A stretch of 64,000 nucleotides of DNA from Rouxiella badensis (lineage in GTDB: Bacteria; Pseudomonadota; Gammaproteobacteria; Enterobacterales; Enterobacteriaceae). This document shows positions 35,101 through 44,370 of the stretch, one piece after another. The stretch spans positions 496,001 to 560,000 of the forward strand of contig CP114060.1 of NCBI GenBank assembly GCA_026967495.1. The letters are read 5' to 3'. Numbering within the stretch: position 1 is the first letter of the stretch; each line of letters starts with the position of its first letter. The translations under genes were made by a program, and so were the position numbers. The notes under the pieces are model-generated. The model was not told where the DNA came from. It ran no database searches and saw only the letters and a program-made list of their open reading frames with translations.

Positions 35101-36192
35101 AACCAGAGCGCTCAAGCGATCGCTGGTTGGGTCGACGCGCACGGTCTCGGAGATATAAGCACCGTGGTCCAGATCATTGGTGAACAGCGTTTCGATGGTC
35201 TTGTGTCCGGCCTGGCTAAGCTTCGCCAGCAGGTCCAGAGACAATTCCATGTTCGCAGGGACAATCAGCTCACCGGTATTGGTATCGATGTAGTCTTTAG
35301 CGACCACTTTCCCTGCGATGTACTCAACAGGAACTTCGATGCGCTGAATGTCGTCTTTTTCAAGCTGACGAATATGACGTGCAGTGATGCGGCGACCTTT
35401 TTCAACATAGACTTTGCCGTCAGCTTCGATATCGAAAGAAGCTGTTTCACCGCGCAGGCGCTCAGGTACCAGCTCCATCTGCAACTTGTTGTCGCGGATC
35501 TGGTAGATAACCTTGTCAAAGAACAGGTCAAGGATCTGTTCTGTGGTGTAGTTCAGTGCACGCAGAATGATGGTCGCTGGCAGTTTGCGGCGACGGTCAA
35601 TACGTACAAACAGGTTGTCTTTCGGGTCAAACTCGAAATCCAACCATGAACCGCGGTAAGGGATGATACGTGCGTTATACAGCACTTTACCCGATGAGTG
35701 GGTCTTACCCTTATCGCTGTCGAAGAATACGCCTGGACTACGGTGAAGCTGAGATACGATAACCCTCTCAGTACCGTTAATCACGAAGGTACCATTTTCG
35801 GTCATGAGCGGAATTTCGCCCATATAGACTTCTTGTTCTTTGATGTCTTTGACCGTACCTTCCGGTGCTTCGCGCTCGTAGATGACCAGACGCAGTTTCA
35901 CGCGCAGTGGCGCGGAATACGTTACACCGCGGATCTGGCATTCTTTAACGTCGAATACCGGCTCACCAAGACGGTAGCTAACGTATTGCAGCTCAGAGTT
36001 TCCGCTGTAGCTCTTGATAGGAAATACGGAACGGAATGCTGCTTCCAGACCGTACTGGCCTTCCGAGTCTTGCTCGATGAACTTCTGGAACGAGTCAAGC
36101 TGGATAGAAAGGAGATAAGGAATATCCAGAACTTGTGGACGTTTCCCAAAATCCTTACGGATGCGTTTCTTTTCGGTATAGGAGTAAACCAT
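32163..36192 (-). CDS. rpoB: RNA polymerase beta subunit (one frame break)
   Basis: Begins MVYSYTEKKRIRKDFGKR at ATG 36192, preceded by GAGGAA; ends LGINIELEDE. The Rif-pocket segment [42 protein letters not shown] and GDKMAGRHGNKGV are present. A one-base gain at 34588-34598 (coding ATTGAAGTCCGG) splits it between ISAL and the invariant [24 protein letters not shown]. With one base removed the length is exactly 1342 residues, as in E. coli, but no single removal recovers the invariant Gly, so a substitution error may accompany it. Essential gene, so treated as a sequence error. Confidence 0.97.
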
Positions 36193-36450
36193 AGGGTTCC
36201 TCAGCTCGCTGATCAGTGACCCAATCTTGTCTGTCCGGATGGACAGTTCATGCAACACCATTTCTGTCGATCGGAAAGTTGAATTACTTTCCGCAATACT
36301 CGTTTCTATCGCTCTTAAATCATTTCGTTGCGCATTATCCCTGGATGAGCCAGAGCAAGCGGCGGCAATATATTAAGTAGGTAGATAGAAATAAATATTG
36401 GAGTAGTTCAGTGGTCAAACAGTGTGAAACACCACTGACACTCTATAGCG

Positions 36451-36482
36451 CAAAAAGGCTGGTGACTAAAAAGTCACCAGCC
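36451..36482 (-). terminator. rplL-rpoB attenuator
   Basis: An 11-bp perfect stem GGCTGGTGACT / AGTCACCAGCC with a TTTT loop, followed by TTTTTG in the direction of transcription, located 45 bases after the rplL stop. It corresponds to the partial terminator known in E. coli that lowers rpoBC output relative to the ribosomal proteins. The remaining 36193-36450 shows no gene and in E. coli carries an RNase III processing site. Confidence 0.88.
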
Positions 36483-36526
36483 ATCAGTCTGTTAATTAAA
36501 ACAGACTGCACTCAGAAAGCAGTGGC

Positions 36527-36892
36527 TTATTTAACTTCAACTTCAGCGCCAGCTTCTTCCAGAGCTTTTTTCAGTGCTTCAGCGTCGTCTTTGCTGATGC
36601 CTTCTTTCAGAGCTGCTGGTGCAGATTCAACCAGGTCTTTAGCTTCTTTCAGGCCCAGACCAGTTGCGCCACGTACAGCTTTGATTACAGCAACTTTGTT
36701 CGCGCCGATACCTTTCAGTACAACGTCGAATTCAGTTTTTTCTTCTACAGCTTCAGCAGCGGCAGCAGGGCCAGCAACAGCAGCAGCAGCAGAAACGCCG
36801 AATTTTTCTTCCATCGCAGCGATCAGTTCTACGATTTCCATTACAGACAGAGCTGCAACGCCTTCAATGATTTGGTCTTTAGTGATAGACAT
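36527..36892 (-). CDS. rplL: 50S ribosomal protein L7/L12
   Basis: 121-residue stalk protein. N-terminal dimer domain MSITKDQIIEGVAALSVME, Ala-rich hinge, and C-terminal factor-binding domain TEFDVVLKGIGANKVAVIKAVR ... GLGLKEAKDLVE. Follows rplJ by 70 bases. Confidence 0.98.
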   Translation of the reverse strand: MSITKDQIIEGVAALSVMEIVELIAAMEEKFGVSAAAAVAGPAAAAEAVEEKTEFDVVLKGIGANKVAVIKAVRGATGLGLKEAKDLVESAPAALKEGISKDDAEALKKALEEAGAEVEVK

Positions 36893-36962
36893 GTCGATTT
36901 GTTCCTAGAAAACAGAAATAGTTTATACGTAAGCGTAACGTGAAAAGAAATAAAGTTGCTGA

Positions 36963-37466
36963 TTAAGCAGCAGTAGCTTCTTTCTGATCGCGCAGAGCAG
37001 CCAGAGTGCGAACCAATTTGCCTGCAGAGGCTTCTTTCATGGTTGCCATCAGGCGTGCGATTGCTTCATCGTAAGTAGGCAGAGTTGCCAGACGATCGAT
37101 TTGATCAGCTGGAATGAACTCACCTTCAAAGGCCGCAGCTTTAACCTCGAACTTAGCGTTCGCTTTAGCGAAATCTTTGAACAGACGGGCAGCAGCGCCT
37201 GGGTGTTCATGAGAAAACGCGATCAAGGTTGGACCAACAAACGTGTCTTTCAGGCACTCGAATGGAGTACCTTCAACGACGCGGCGCATCAGGGTGTTAC
37301 GAACAACACGCATGTAAACGCCAGCTTCACGACCTGCTTTACGCAGTTCAGTCATTTTATCTACAGTAACGCCACGGGAATCCGCAACAACCGCAGACAG
37401 CGCGCCTTTGGCTACTTCGTTGACTTCAGCAACAATCGCTTGTTTGTCTTGAAGATTTAATGCCAT
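36963..37466 (-). CDS. rplJ: 50S ribosomal protein L10
   Basis: Stalk base protein that anchors L7/L12 dimers; 167 residues (E. coli 165), starting MALNLQDKQAIVAEVNEVAKGA. AGGAG precedes the start. With L12 it represses its own operon by binding the leader annotated at 37600-37705. Confidence 0.98.
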   Translation of the reverse strand: MALNLQDKQAIVAEVNEVAKGALSAVVADSRGVTVDKMTELRKAGREAGVYMRVVRNTLMRRVVEGTPFECLKDTFVGPTLIAFSHEHPGAAARLFKDFAKANAKFEVKAAAFEGEFIPADQIDRLATLPTYDEAIARLMATMKEASAGKLVRTLAALRDQKEATAA

Positions 37467-37599
37467 TAGCTTTAGCTCCTGGATTTAGCCGGGGAAAATC
37501 CCCGGAACTCACATCACTTATCCCCGGGATCGGAGATAAGCGTTCAAACACGGTGAGCAGAGAATCCAGCAAAACTATTCTTAAAAAGAAAAATTTTTA

Positions 37600-37705
37600 T
37601 TCAGGCTCTGTCACCGTCTACGCAGGAAATATTAAGTCTCTGACGAGACTCCTGCGGTCTTGGACGGAGGCCTGGATAGGCCAGGCTCCAACCGAAAAAT
37701 TCTTG
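37600..37705 (-). ncRNA. L10 leader (autoregulatory mRNA structure)
   Basis: In the rplJ direction this contains GGAGCCTGGCCTATCCAGGC, CTCCGTC, AAGACCGCAGGAGT, ACTTAAT and CCTGCGTAGACGGTGACAGA, matching the E. coli L10-L12 binding region. Further hairpins downstream (GCTTATCTCC ... GGGGATAAG and CCGGGG ... CCCCGG, 37490-37545) lie between it and the rplJ ribosome site, consistent with the known translational repression by L10-L12. The 357-base rplA-rplJ gap has no gene. Confidence 0.85.
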
Positions 37706-37823
37706 GTTTCGTGTTACCGAAACACTATCGCTTTTTATAAAACGAACGGGGGATAGATTTTAGACAAATCTATCGCCCACGTAAAGCGATAAAAGCAAAC
37801 TGTGCTTACTCTAACTTTAAAAG

Positions 37824-38528
37824 TTAGGCAACAGTTGCTGAAAGGCCACTCTGATCAACAGCAACGCCAGCGCCCATGGTAGTGGACAGGCTTACTTTCT
37901 TGATGAAAACGCCTTTAGCCTGAGAAGGCTTGGCTTTCTTCAACGCAACCAGCAGTGCTTCCAAGTTTTCTTTCAGCTTATCAGCGTCGAAGTCAACTTT
38001 ACCGATGGTGGTGTGAATGATGCCGTTTTTGTCGTTACGGTAACGAACCTGACCTGCTTTAGCGTTCTTAACCGCTTCAGCAACGTTAGGAGTTACAGTA
38101 CCAACTTTCGGGTTTGGCATCAGGCCGCGTGGACCAAGAACCTGGCCCAATTGACCTACAACGCGCATTGCATCTGGAGATGCGATAACAACGTCGAAGT
38201 TCATTTCGCCTTTCTTGATCTGGTCAGCCAGATCTTCCATACCTACCAGTTCAGCGCCGGCAGCTTTAGCAGCTTCAGCGTTTGCGCCCTGGGTAAATAC
38301 GGCAACGCGTACAGAACGACCGGTGCCGTGTGGCAGAACGGTTGCGCCGCGAACGTTTTGGTCAGATTTACGTGCATCGATGCCGAGGTTAACAGCAACG
38401 TCTACGCTTTCTACGAATTTAGCAGTAGCCAGCTCTTTGAGCAGGGCAACAGCTTCGTTGATGTCGTACTGTTTGGTAGACTCAACTTTGTCACGGATCA
38501 CGCGCATGCGCTTGGTCAGCTTAGCCAT
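37824..38528 (-). CDS. rplA: 50S ribosomal protein L1
   Basis: 234 residues, the E. coli length; MAKLTKRMRVIRDKVEST start, conserved GPRGLMPNPKVGTV near residue 130-143. It is 3 bases after rplK and in E. coli represses both by binding near the rplK start. Confidence 0.98.
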   Translation of the reverse strand: MAKLTKRMRVIRDKVESTKQYDINEAVALLKELATAKFVESVDVAVNLGIDARKSDQNVRGATVLPHGTGRSVRVAVFTQGANAEAAKAAGAELVGMEDLADQIKKGEMNFDVVIASPDAMRVVGQLGQVLGPRGLMPNPKVGTVTPNVAEAVKNAKAGQVRYRNDKNGIIHTTIGKVDFDADKLKENLEALLVALKKAKPSQAKGVFIKKVSLSTTMGAGVAVDQSGLSATVA

Positions 38529-38531
38529 TTC

Positions 38532-38960
38532 TTATCCCTCTACTACCAGGCCCATGGAACGAGCAGTACCTTCGATGGAGCGAACCATTGCTTCCACGTC
38601 AGAACCAGTCATGTCCGCAGCTTTGGTTTCTGCGATTTCACGAACCTGAGCACTCGTTACTTTACCCACTTTGTCTTTGTTCGGCTTGCCGGAACCAGAC
38701 TTGATACCAGCCGCTTTCTTCAGCAGAACTGCTGCTGGAGGGGTCTTGGTAACGAAGGTGAAAGAACGGTCAGAGTAAACGGTAATAACAACAGGGATCG
38801 GCAGACCTTTCTCAAGACTTTCAGTCTTGGCGTTGAAAGCCTTACAGAATTCCATGATGTTAACACCTTGCTGACCCAGTGCCGGACCAACCGGTGGACT
38901 TGGGTTAGCAGAGCCAGCTGCAACCTGCAGCTTGACGTAGGCTTGTACTTTCTTTGCCAT
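38532..38960 (-). CDS. rplK: 50S ribosomal protein L11
   Basis: 142 residues; MAKKVQAYVKLQVAAGSANPSPPVGPALGQQGVNIMEFCKAFN, the Pro-rich N-terminal domain of the GTPase centre. First gene of the rplKA transcript; its promoter is at 39134-39162. Confidence 0.98.
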   Translation of the reverse strand: MAKKVQAYVKLQVAAGSANPSPPVGPALGQQGVNIMEFCKAFNAKTESLEKGLPIPVVITVYSDRSFTFVTKTPPAAVLLKKAAGIKSGSGKPNKDKVGKVTSAQVREIAETKAADMTGSDVEAMVRSIEGTARSMGLVVEG

Positions 38961-39124
38961 GTTAATTTCCTCAGTTGGGTATTAGCGCCTGTTTGAAGAG
39001 GCTCCCCGTGATTTTTGATAGCTTTCGCTCTCGATACATTACGTATCAGTTTTTAGGCTAACGCCAATGTCGTCGTCACTCTCAAGGACTGCCGTTCAAC
39101 ATTTTTGCCGAGCATAAAAACAAA

Positions 39125-39155
39125 AGGCGCGAAATTATAGTTTAATTTCGCGCCT
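39125..39155 (-). terminator. secE-nusG terminator hairpin
   Basis: A perfect 13-bp stem (AGGCGCGAAATTA / TAATTTCGCGCCT) with a 5-base loop and a TTTTGTTTTTA tail in the direction of transcription, 60 bases past the nusG stop. Its loop contains the -10 of the rplK promoter. Confidence 0.88.
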
Positions 39156-39162
39156 CATACAA
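39134..39162 (-). promoter_or_regulatory. rplK: rplKA promoter
   Basis: In the minus direction TTGTAT, a 17-base spacer and TATAAT, about 174 bases before the rplK start. It overlaps the terminator stem; see findings. Confidence 0.75.
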
Positions 39163-39215
39163 CACCTGAAACAGGTTATTTTATAATCTCTGCTCAAGAG
39201 CAGGATTGAAGGAGA

Positions 39216-39761
39216 TTAGCCCTTCTCGACCTGTCCGAAGTCCAGTTCAACCGGTGTAGCACGGCCAAAGATGGAAACGGAAACTTTCAGGCGGCTTTTT
39301 TCGTAGTCCACTTCCTCGACAACGCCGTTGAAGTCTGCAAACGGACCATCGTTGACACGTACCAGCTCGCCCGGCTCGAACATCGTTTTCGGACGAGGCT
39401 TGTCACCCACTTGCTGCAGGCGATTCATGATAGCGTCAACTTCTTTATCGCTAATCGGTGCTGGTCGGTCCGAGGTCCCGCCGATGAAACCCATCACGCG
39501 CGGAACGCTGCGAACGAGGTGCCAGCTGGCGTCGTTCATCACCATCTGAACCAGCACATAACCCGGGAAGAATTTGCGCTCGCTTTTGCGACGCTGCCCA
39601 CCGCGGATTTCAACGACTTCCTCGGTTGGAACCATCACTTCGCCGAACAACTCTTCCATGTCGTGCAATTTGATGTGCTCACGCAGCGACTGAGCCACGC
39701 GGCCTTCAAATCCAGAAAACGCCTGAACGACGTACCAACGTTTTTTAGGTGCTTCAGACAT
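39216..39761 (-). CDS. nusG: Transcription termination/antitermination factor NusG
   Basis: 181 residues, E. coli length. N-terminal NGN domain MSEAPKKRWYVVQAFSGFEGRVAQSL, KSERKFFPGYVLVQM, and C-terminal KOW domain EPGELVRVNDGPFADFNGVVEEVD. Starts directly after secE. Paralogue of rfaH at 63174. Confidence 0.98.
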   Translation of the reverse strand: MSEAPKKRWYVVQAFSGFEGRVAQSLREHIKLHDMEELFGEVMVPTEEVVEIRGGQRRKSERKFFPGYVLVQMVMNDASWHLVRSVPRVMGFIGGTSDRPAPISDKEVDAIMNRLQQVGDKPRPKTMFEPGELVRVNDGPFADFNGVVEEVDYEKSRLKVSVSIFGRATPVELDFGQVEKG

Positions 39762-39762
39762 T

Positions 39763-40146
39763 TTAGAACCTCAAGCCAGTAATGAAGGATACCAGACGGA
39801 CCAGAATACCATCCAGGCCCCAAAGAATCAGTGACATTACCGCAGTTACAGCTGCCACGATCAGAGTGGTATGCAATGTTTCCTGGCGTGTAGGCCAAAT
39901 TACTTTACGTACTTCAGTACGTGCTTCGCGCGCAAACGCGACAGTTGCTTTGCCTTTAATGGTCATCAGCGCAACTGCACCAGCAATAGCGATGATAACG
40001 ACAACTGCCAACGCACGTAACGGCAGGCTGTATGCACGGTAATAATAGTTACCGACAATAGCTACGACCAGTAAAACGGCTACGACAATCCACTTAACCG
40101 CTTCCAGGCCGCGCCCGCTCCCTTGAGCCTCGGTATTCGCACTCAT
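39763..40146 (-). CDS. secE: Preprotein translocase subunit SecE
   Basis: 127-residue inner-membrane protein of the SecYEG channel. Three predicted membrane helices (about 17-36, 45-62, 93-115), with the essential cytoplasmic motif EVRKVIWPTRQET before the third. ATG 40146 chosen (MSANTEAQGSGRG), as in E. coli; an in-frame start 15 bases earlier lacks support. One base separates its stop from nusG. Confidence 0.97.
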   Translation of the reverse strand: MSANTEAQGSGRGLEAVKWIVVAVLLVVAIVGNYYYRAYSLPLRALAVVVIIAIAGAVALMTIKGKATVAFAREARTEVRKVIWPTRQETLHTTLIVAAVTAVMSLILWGLDGILVRLVSFITGLRF

Positions 40147-40181
40147 AAACCAACCCGTCACAATGAATCAGAACAAACAAC

Positions 40182-40203
40182 TTTGCCTCGCATTGCGAGG
40201 CAA
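40182..40203 (-). promoter_or_regulatory. Hairpin in the secE 5' region
   Basis: TTTGCCTCGC / GCGAGGCAAA with a short central ATT loop region, 36 bases before the secE start. No T run of note follows, so it may stabilise or fold the leader rather than terminate. Upstream, at 40258-40303, a looser repeat CCTATCTCA/TGAGATAGG spans a 28-base loop containing CATAAT. The 247-base tuf-secE gap shows no gene. Confidence 0.5.
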
Positions 40204-40322
40204 ACCAAACCGAATGTAGGCGAGAACGTACGCTCGGTGTTTACGCTATCTCTAGAGCCTATCTCACCAATGATTATGACTGAAAAATCGCTGATGAGAT
40301 AGGTTCTGGCGCTATAGCGTAG

Positions 40323-40349
40323 AAAAAGGGCATCGAATGATGCCCTTTT
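40323..40349 (-). terminator. tuf terminator
   Basis: AAAAGGGCAT / ATGCCCTTTT hairpin with a 7-base loop and T5 in the tuf direction, 45 bases after the tuf stop. Confidence 0.9.
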
Positions 40350-40393
40350 AGTGTGTGTTGCGTCAACGTAAAGTGACAAAAAACTATCAGCGA

Positions 40394-41578
40394 TTAAGCG
40401 ATAACTTTAGCAACAACACCAGCACCCACGGTACGGCCGCCTTCACGGATTGCGAAACGCAGACCGTCATCCATCGCGATTGGGTGGATCAGGGTAACAA
40501 CCATGTTCACGTTGTCACCAGGCATTACCATCTCAACGCCTTCTGGCAGTTCGATGGTACCGGTCACGTCAGTTGTACGGAAGTAGAACTGTGGACGGTA
40601 GCCTTTGAAGAACGGAGTATGACGACCGCCTTCATCTTTGCTCAGGATATAAACTTCTGAGTCAAATTTGGTGTGTGGTTTGATTGAACCTGGTTTAGCC
40701 AGAACCTGACCACGTTCGATGTCTTCACGCTTGATACCACGCAGCAGAACACCAACGTTCTCGCCTGCACGACCTTCGTCCAGCAGTTTACGGAACATTT
40801 CAACGCCAGTACAAGTAGACTTAACAGTGTCCTTGATACCCACGATTTCAACTTCTTCACCAACTTTAACGATACCGCGCTCAACACGACCGGTAACAAC
40901 GGTACCACGACCGGAGATGGAGAATACGTCTTCGATTGGCAGCAGGAACGGCTTGTCGATAGCGCGCTCTGGTTCTGGGATGTAAGAATCCAGGAAACCA
41001 GCCAGTTCGATGATTTTAGCTTCCCACTCTGGCTCGCCTTCCAGTGCTTTCAGCGCTGAACCACGAACAACTGGCAGGTCATCACCAGGGAAGTCATAAG
41101 CAGACAGAAGTTCACGAACTTCCATTTCTACCAGTTCCAGCAGCTCTTCATCATCAACCATGTCACATTTGTTCATGAATACGATGATGAAAGGAACGCC
41201 AACCTGACGACCCAGCAGGATGTGCTCACGAGTCTGTGGCATAGGGCCATCAGTCGCAGCAACAACCAGGATAGCGCCGTCCATCTGAGCAGCACCGGTG
41301 ATCATGTTTTTAACGTAGTCGGCGTGCCCTGGGCAGTCAACGTGCGCGTAGTGACGTGATGGGGTGTCATACTCAACGTGGGAAGTGTTGATGGTGATAC
41401 CACGTGCTTTTTCTTCTGGTGCGTTATCGATCTGGTCGAATGCACGAGCAGAACCGCCGTAGGTTTTAGCCAGAACGGTGGTGATAGCAGCAGTCAGGGT
41501 AGTTTTGCCGTGGTCAACGTGGCCGATAGTACCAACGTTGACGTGCGGTTTAGAACGTTCAAACTTTTCTTTAGACAT
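40394..41578 (-). CDS. tufB: Elongation factor Tu
   Basis: 394 residues. GTPase motifs GHVDHGKT (residues 19-26), DCPGHADYV (switch II), NKCD, and domains II-III ending AGVVAKVIA. Location after four tRNA genes and before secE-nusG corresponds to the tufB locus of E. coli; the second tuf copy near rpsL would lie outside this window. GAGGGACAATCG precedes ATG 41578. Confidence 0.98.
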   Translation of the reverse strand: MSKEKFERSKPHVNVGTIGHVDHGKTTLTAAITTVLAKTYGGSARAFDQIDNAPEEKARGITINTSHVEYDTPSRHYAHVDCPGHADYVKNMITGAAQMDGAILVVAATDGPMPQTREHILLGRQVGVPFIIVFMNKCDMVDDEELLELVEMEVRELLSAYDFPGDDLPVVRGSALKALEGEPEWEAKIIELAGFLDSYIPEPERAIDKPFLLPIEDVFSISGRGTVVTGRVERGIVKVGEEVEIVGIKDTVKSTCTGVEMFRKLLDEGRAGENVGVLLRGIKREDIERGQVLAKPGSIKPHTKFDSEVYILSKDEGGRHTPFFKGYRPQFYFRTTDVTGTIELPEGVEMVMPGDNVNMVVTLIHPIAMDDGLRFAIREGGRTVGAGVVAKVIA

Positions 41579-41688
41579 CGATTGTCCCTCTGAGACACGG
41601 TTAGATCGGTGGTATCACCACATCAACCAAGCAATTGCTTGTTTGAATTAAGTTTCAGAAGAAAATCAGGGAGGGAAGAATTTAGAAG

Positions 41689-41764
41689 TGGTGCTGATAG
41701 GCAGATTCGAACTGCCGACCTCACCCTTACCAAGGGTGCGCTCTACCAACTGAGCTATATCAGC
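41689..41764 (-). tRNA. thrT: tRNA-Thr (GGT)
   Basis: 76 bases with encoded CCA; acceptor GCTGATA/TATCAGC, anticodon loop TTGGTAA. Last of four tRNAs in the tuf transcript. Confidence 0.97.
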
Positions 41765-41777
41765 ACATCTAGTTAGT

Positions 41778-41852
<75 letters not shown>

Positions 41853-42055
41853 ATCCTAGAACCCGGCTACCTGATTTTTCTGAAGAACATCAAGGTGGGG
41901 ACAAGGCGATGAAACACTTAATTCCGCACCTTCACCTCAAGACCCGCACTATTTCATTTGACTGAATGTTTGGAGACTCAAGGTTATAAACTTTCATCTT
42001 TCACTCTGCAGGCTGGTCGATTCGGCTACTGCCGTTTCTACCTCACAGAGGAAGA

Positions 42056-42140
<85 letters not shown>

Positions 42141-42159
42141 TAATTGTTAAAGTACTTGA

Positions 42160-42235
<76 letters not shown>

Positions 42236-42249
42236 ATCAAGTGCTGCGC

Positions 42250-42278
42250 ATTCTAGGGGGACTTGGCAGGTCATGCAA
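42250..42278 (-). promoter_or_regulatory. Promoter of the tRNA-tuf operon
   Basis: TTGCAT, 17-base spacer, TAGAAT, then GCGCAGC, a GC-rich discriminator typical of stringently controlled stable-RNA promoters. The start would be about 8-10 bases before thrU. An A/T tract (AATTTTTTTGTTG) lies just upstream. The remaining 42279-42654 holds no gene I can support. Confidence 0.8.
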
Positions 42279-42654
42279 CAAAAAAATTGCGATAATTGTT
42301 CTTTCGGTCATGTTTTATTCAAAAAGGTGTTTTTAGCCCCCTTTTGACCTGTTTATCGCTTAAAGAGCAGCCAGTTGGGCACGTTTTTTGAACAGCGGTT
42401 TTCCGGCTTTCTTCGCAGGAAAGCAAAATCGTGAGAAAAAAGATCGTTTATTTTTATCTTCGCCCCTAAAAAATGAGTCCCCCTGCACCAGGAAAGTGAT
42501 CTGTCGCACAGTTTTGCGCCACTTCCTGCCCCCATGTCTCTCGTCATCGCCTGTAATTTAAGGATTCTTCTCTTTGGCGCGCTTATTGCTTAGCAAGAGT
42601 TAGCTTAAATTTATCCTCATCCCATACTCCCACGTCCTCTACGGAGAAGTGATT

Positions 42655-43176
42655 ATGAAAATTGTCCTGCTCAATGCCGCTACATTACCGATTTATCGCG
42701 ATGAGCTGACACCGCTGCTGCTTGAGGCTGACACGTCAGACTCTGCACCAGAAGCTGAAGCATTCTTTCACGAGCTGCGTGCGGCGCTCTCACGCAATCA
42801 GCGGCTGCTGTGGATAGCGCGCGATGAACACGGCGTAATAGGGACCGTTCAGCTCGACCTCGACGCAGAGAAGCCTTCAGATCAGTGTGGGACTGTCTCG
42901 ACGCTGGTCGTAGATAGCACAGCGAGACGACGCGGCGTAGGCAAGCAGCTAATGCGCGAGCTAGAGAATACCGCCTTTACTCTCCGTCGGGAATTGTTGT
43001 CGCTAGATATAGAAGCAGGCACTCCGGCGGAAGCTTTTTATCGTGCTCAGGGTTACCGTTGCTCGGGAAAACGCACCTCAAACCATCAGGAATCTTACTC
43101 TTCGCGGCAGGGTGAAATGGTTTATTACAAACGTCTGATACCGAGTGCCCCCTTGCCACACGAGTTTGCGAACTAG
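42655..43176 (+). CDS. GNAT-family N-acetyltransferase, substrate unknown
   Basis: 173 residues. The acetyl-CoA-binding motif A is visible as VSTLVVDSTARRRGVGKQLM (R/Q-x-x-G-x-G), with beta strands WIARDEHGVIGTVQLDL before it and AFYRAQGY (motif B) after it, so this is a GNAT fold. ATG 42655 has GGAG about 12 bases upstream. It is alone between the tRNA-tuf promoter and coaA; E. coli K-12 has no gene here. Substrate cannot be assigned. Frame intact. Confidence 0.85.
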   Translation: MKIVLLNAATLPIYRDELTPLLLEADTSDSAPEAEAFFHELRAALSRNQRLLWIARDEHGVIGTVQLDLDAEKPSDQCGTVSTLVVDSTARRRGVGKQLMRELENTAFTLRRELLSLDIEAGTPAEAFYRAQGYRCSGKRTSNHQESYSSRQGEMVYYKRLIPSAPLPHEFAN

Positions 43177-43419
43177 AAAATATAACATTGTATTAACATG
43201 ATGTTATGTGCGGATCCTCTCTTACGATAGGGGCGGGTTTCCCCTTCCCTGCTTTCAGAAGTTCTCAAAAATCTTTTAACTCAATCAAAGAAATCGATAA
43301 GTTAATAAGAAAATTGTCTACGCTCACAGGCAAGCTGTCTATAATGGCCAGCTGGTTTACTGTCTGGAGTTGGCGTGGAACGCCTTTCCTGACCTGCGCT
43401 AACGGGCAGACTTTAACTT

Positions 43420-44370
43420 ATGAAGAAAAGAGACTTATCTTTGGCAACCCCATACCTACAGTTCGACAGAACTCAGTGGGCAGCCCTACGTGACTCAGTT
43501 CCATTAACGCTCAAAGAAGCGGAAATTATGAAACTGAAAGGCATAAACGAGGACCTGTCTCTTGAAGAAGTAGCGCAGATTTACCTGCCGCTTTCACGTC
43601 TGTTAAATTTCTATATCAGTTCAAACCTCCGTCGTCAGGCTGTTCTCGAGCAGTTCCTGGGCACCGATGGCCAGAAAATTCCTTACGTCATTGGCATCGC
43701 AGGCAGCGTCGCCGTTGGCAAAAGCACCACAGCTCGTCTCCTGCAAGCGCTACTGAGCCGCTGGCCAGAGCACCGTAGCGTCGAGCTTATCACCACAGAT
43801 GGCTTCCTTTATCCCAATAAGACGTTAAATGAACGTGGGATCATGAAGAAGAAAGGCTTCCCGCAGTCTTATGATATCCATCAGCTGGTTAAGTTTGTTT
43901 CTGAAGTGAAGTCGGGGGCCAAAAATGTCAGTGCCCCGGTGTATTCGCATCTTATCTATGACGTGATACCCGATGGTAACAAAGTCATTAATCAGCCGGA
44001 TATTTTAATCCTGGAAGGACTGAACGTATTGCAAAGCGGGATGGACTATCCGCACGACCCGCATCGCGTATTTGTTTCGGATTTCGTTGATTTCTCTATT
44101 TATGTCGACGCACCGGAAGACTTATTACAGAGCTGGTATATCAATCGCTTTCTTAAATTCCGTCAGGGCGCATTTTCCGATCCCGACAGTTATTTCCATC
44201 ATTATTCCAAGCTCCCAGAAGCCGAAGCCGTGCAGATCGCAACCGGCCTGTGGAATGAAATTAATGGATTGAATTTAAAAGAAAATATCTTACCAACCCG
44301 TGAGCGCGCTAGCCTCATCATGACCAAAAGTGCGAATCACGCAGTCGAGAGTGTGCGATTACGTAAATAG
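43420..44370 (+). CDS. coaA: Pantothenate kinase (type I)
   Basis: First committed step of CoA synthesis; 316 residues, the E. coli length. P-loop GSVAVGKST at residues 95-103, LITTDGFLYPN, YDVIPDGN and the C-terminal TKSANHAVESVRLRK. The 243-base upstream gap has a TATAAT at 43340-43345 as a likely -10. Convergent with birA. Confidence 0.98.
   Translation: MKKRDLSLATPYLQFDRTQWAALRDSVPLTLKEAEIMKLKGINEDLSLEEVAQIYLPLSRLLNFYISSNLRRQAVLEQFLGTDGQKIPYVIGIAGSVAVGKSTTARLLQALLSRWPEHRSVELITTDGFLYPNKTLNERGIMKKKGFPQSYDIHQLVKFVSEVKSGAKNVSAPVYSHLIYDVIPDGNKVINQPDILILEGLNVLQSGMDYPHDPHRVFVSDFVDFSIYVDAPEDLLQSWYINRFLKFRQGAFSDPDSYFHHYSKLPEAEAVQIATGLWNEINGLNLKENILPTRERASLIMTKSANHAVESVRLRK

Noticed and set aside
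38013..38996. A 327-codon open frame antisense to rplA-rplK
   Set aside because: It mirrors the codon bias of highly expressed ribosomal genes; no ribosome site or recognisable domain.
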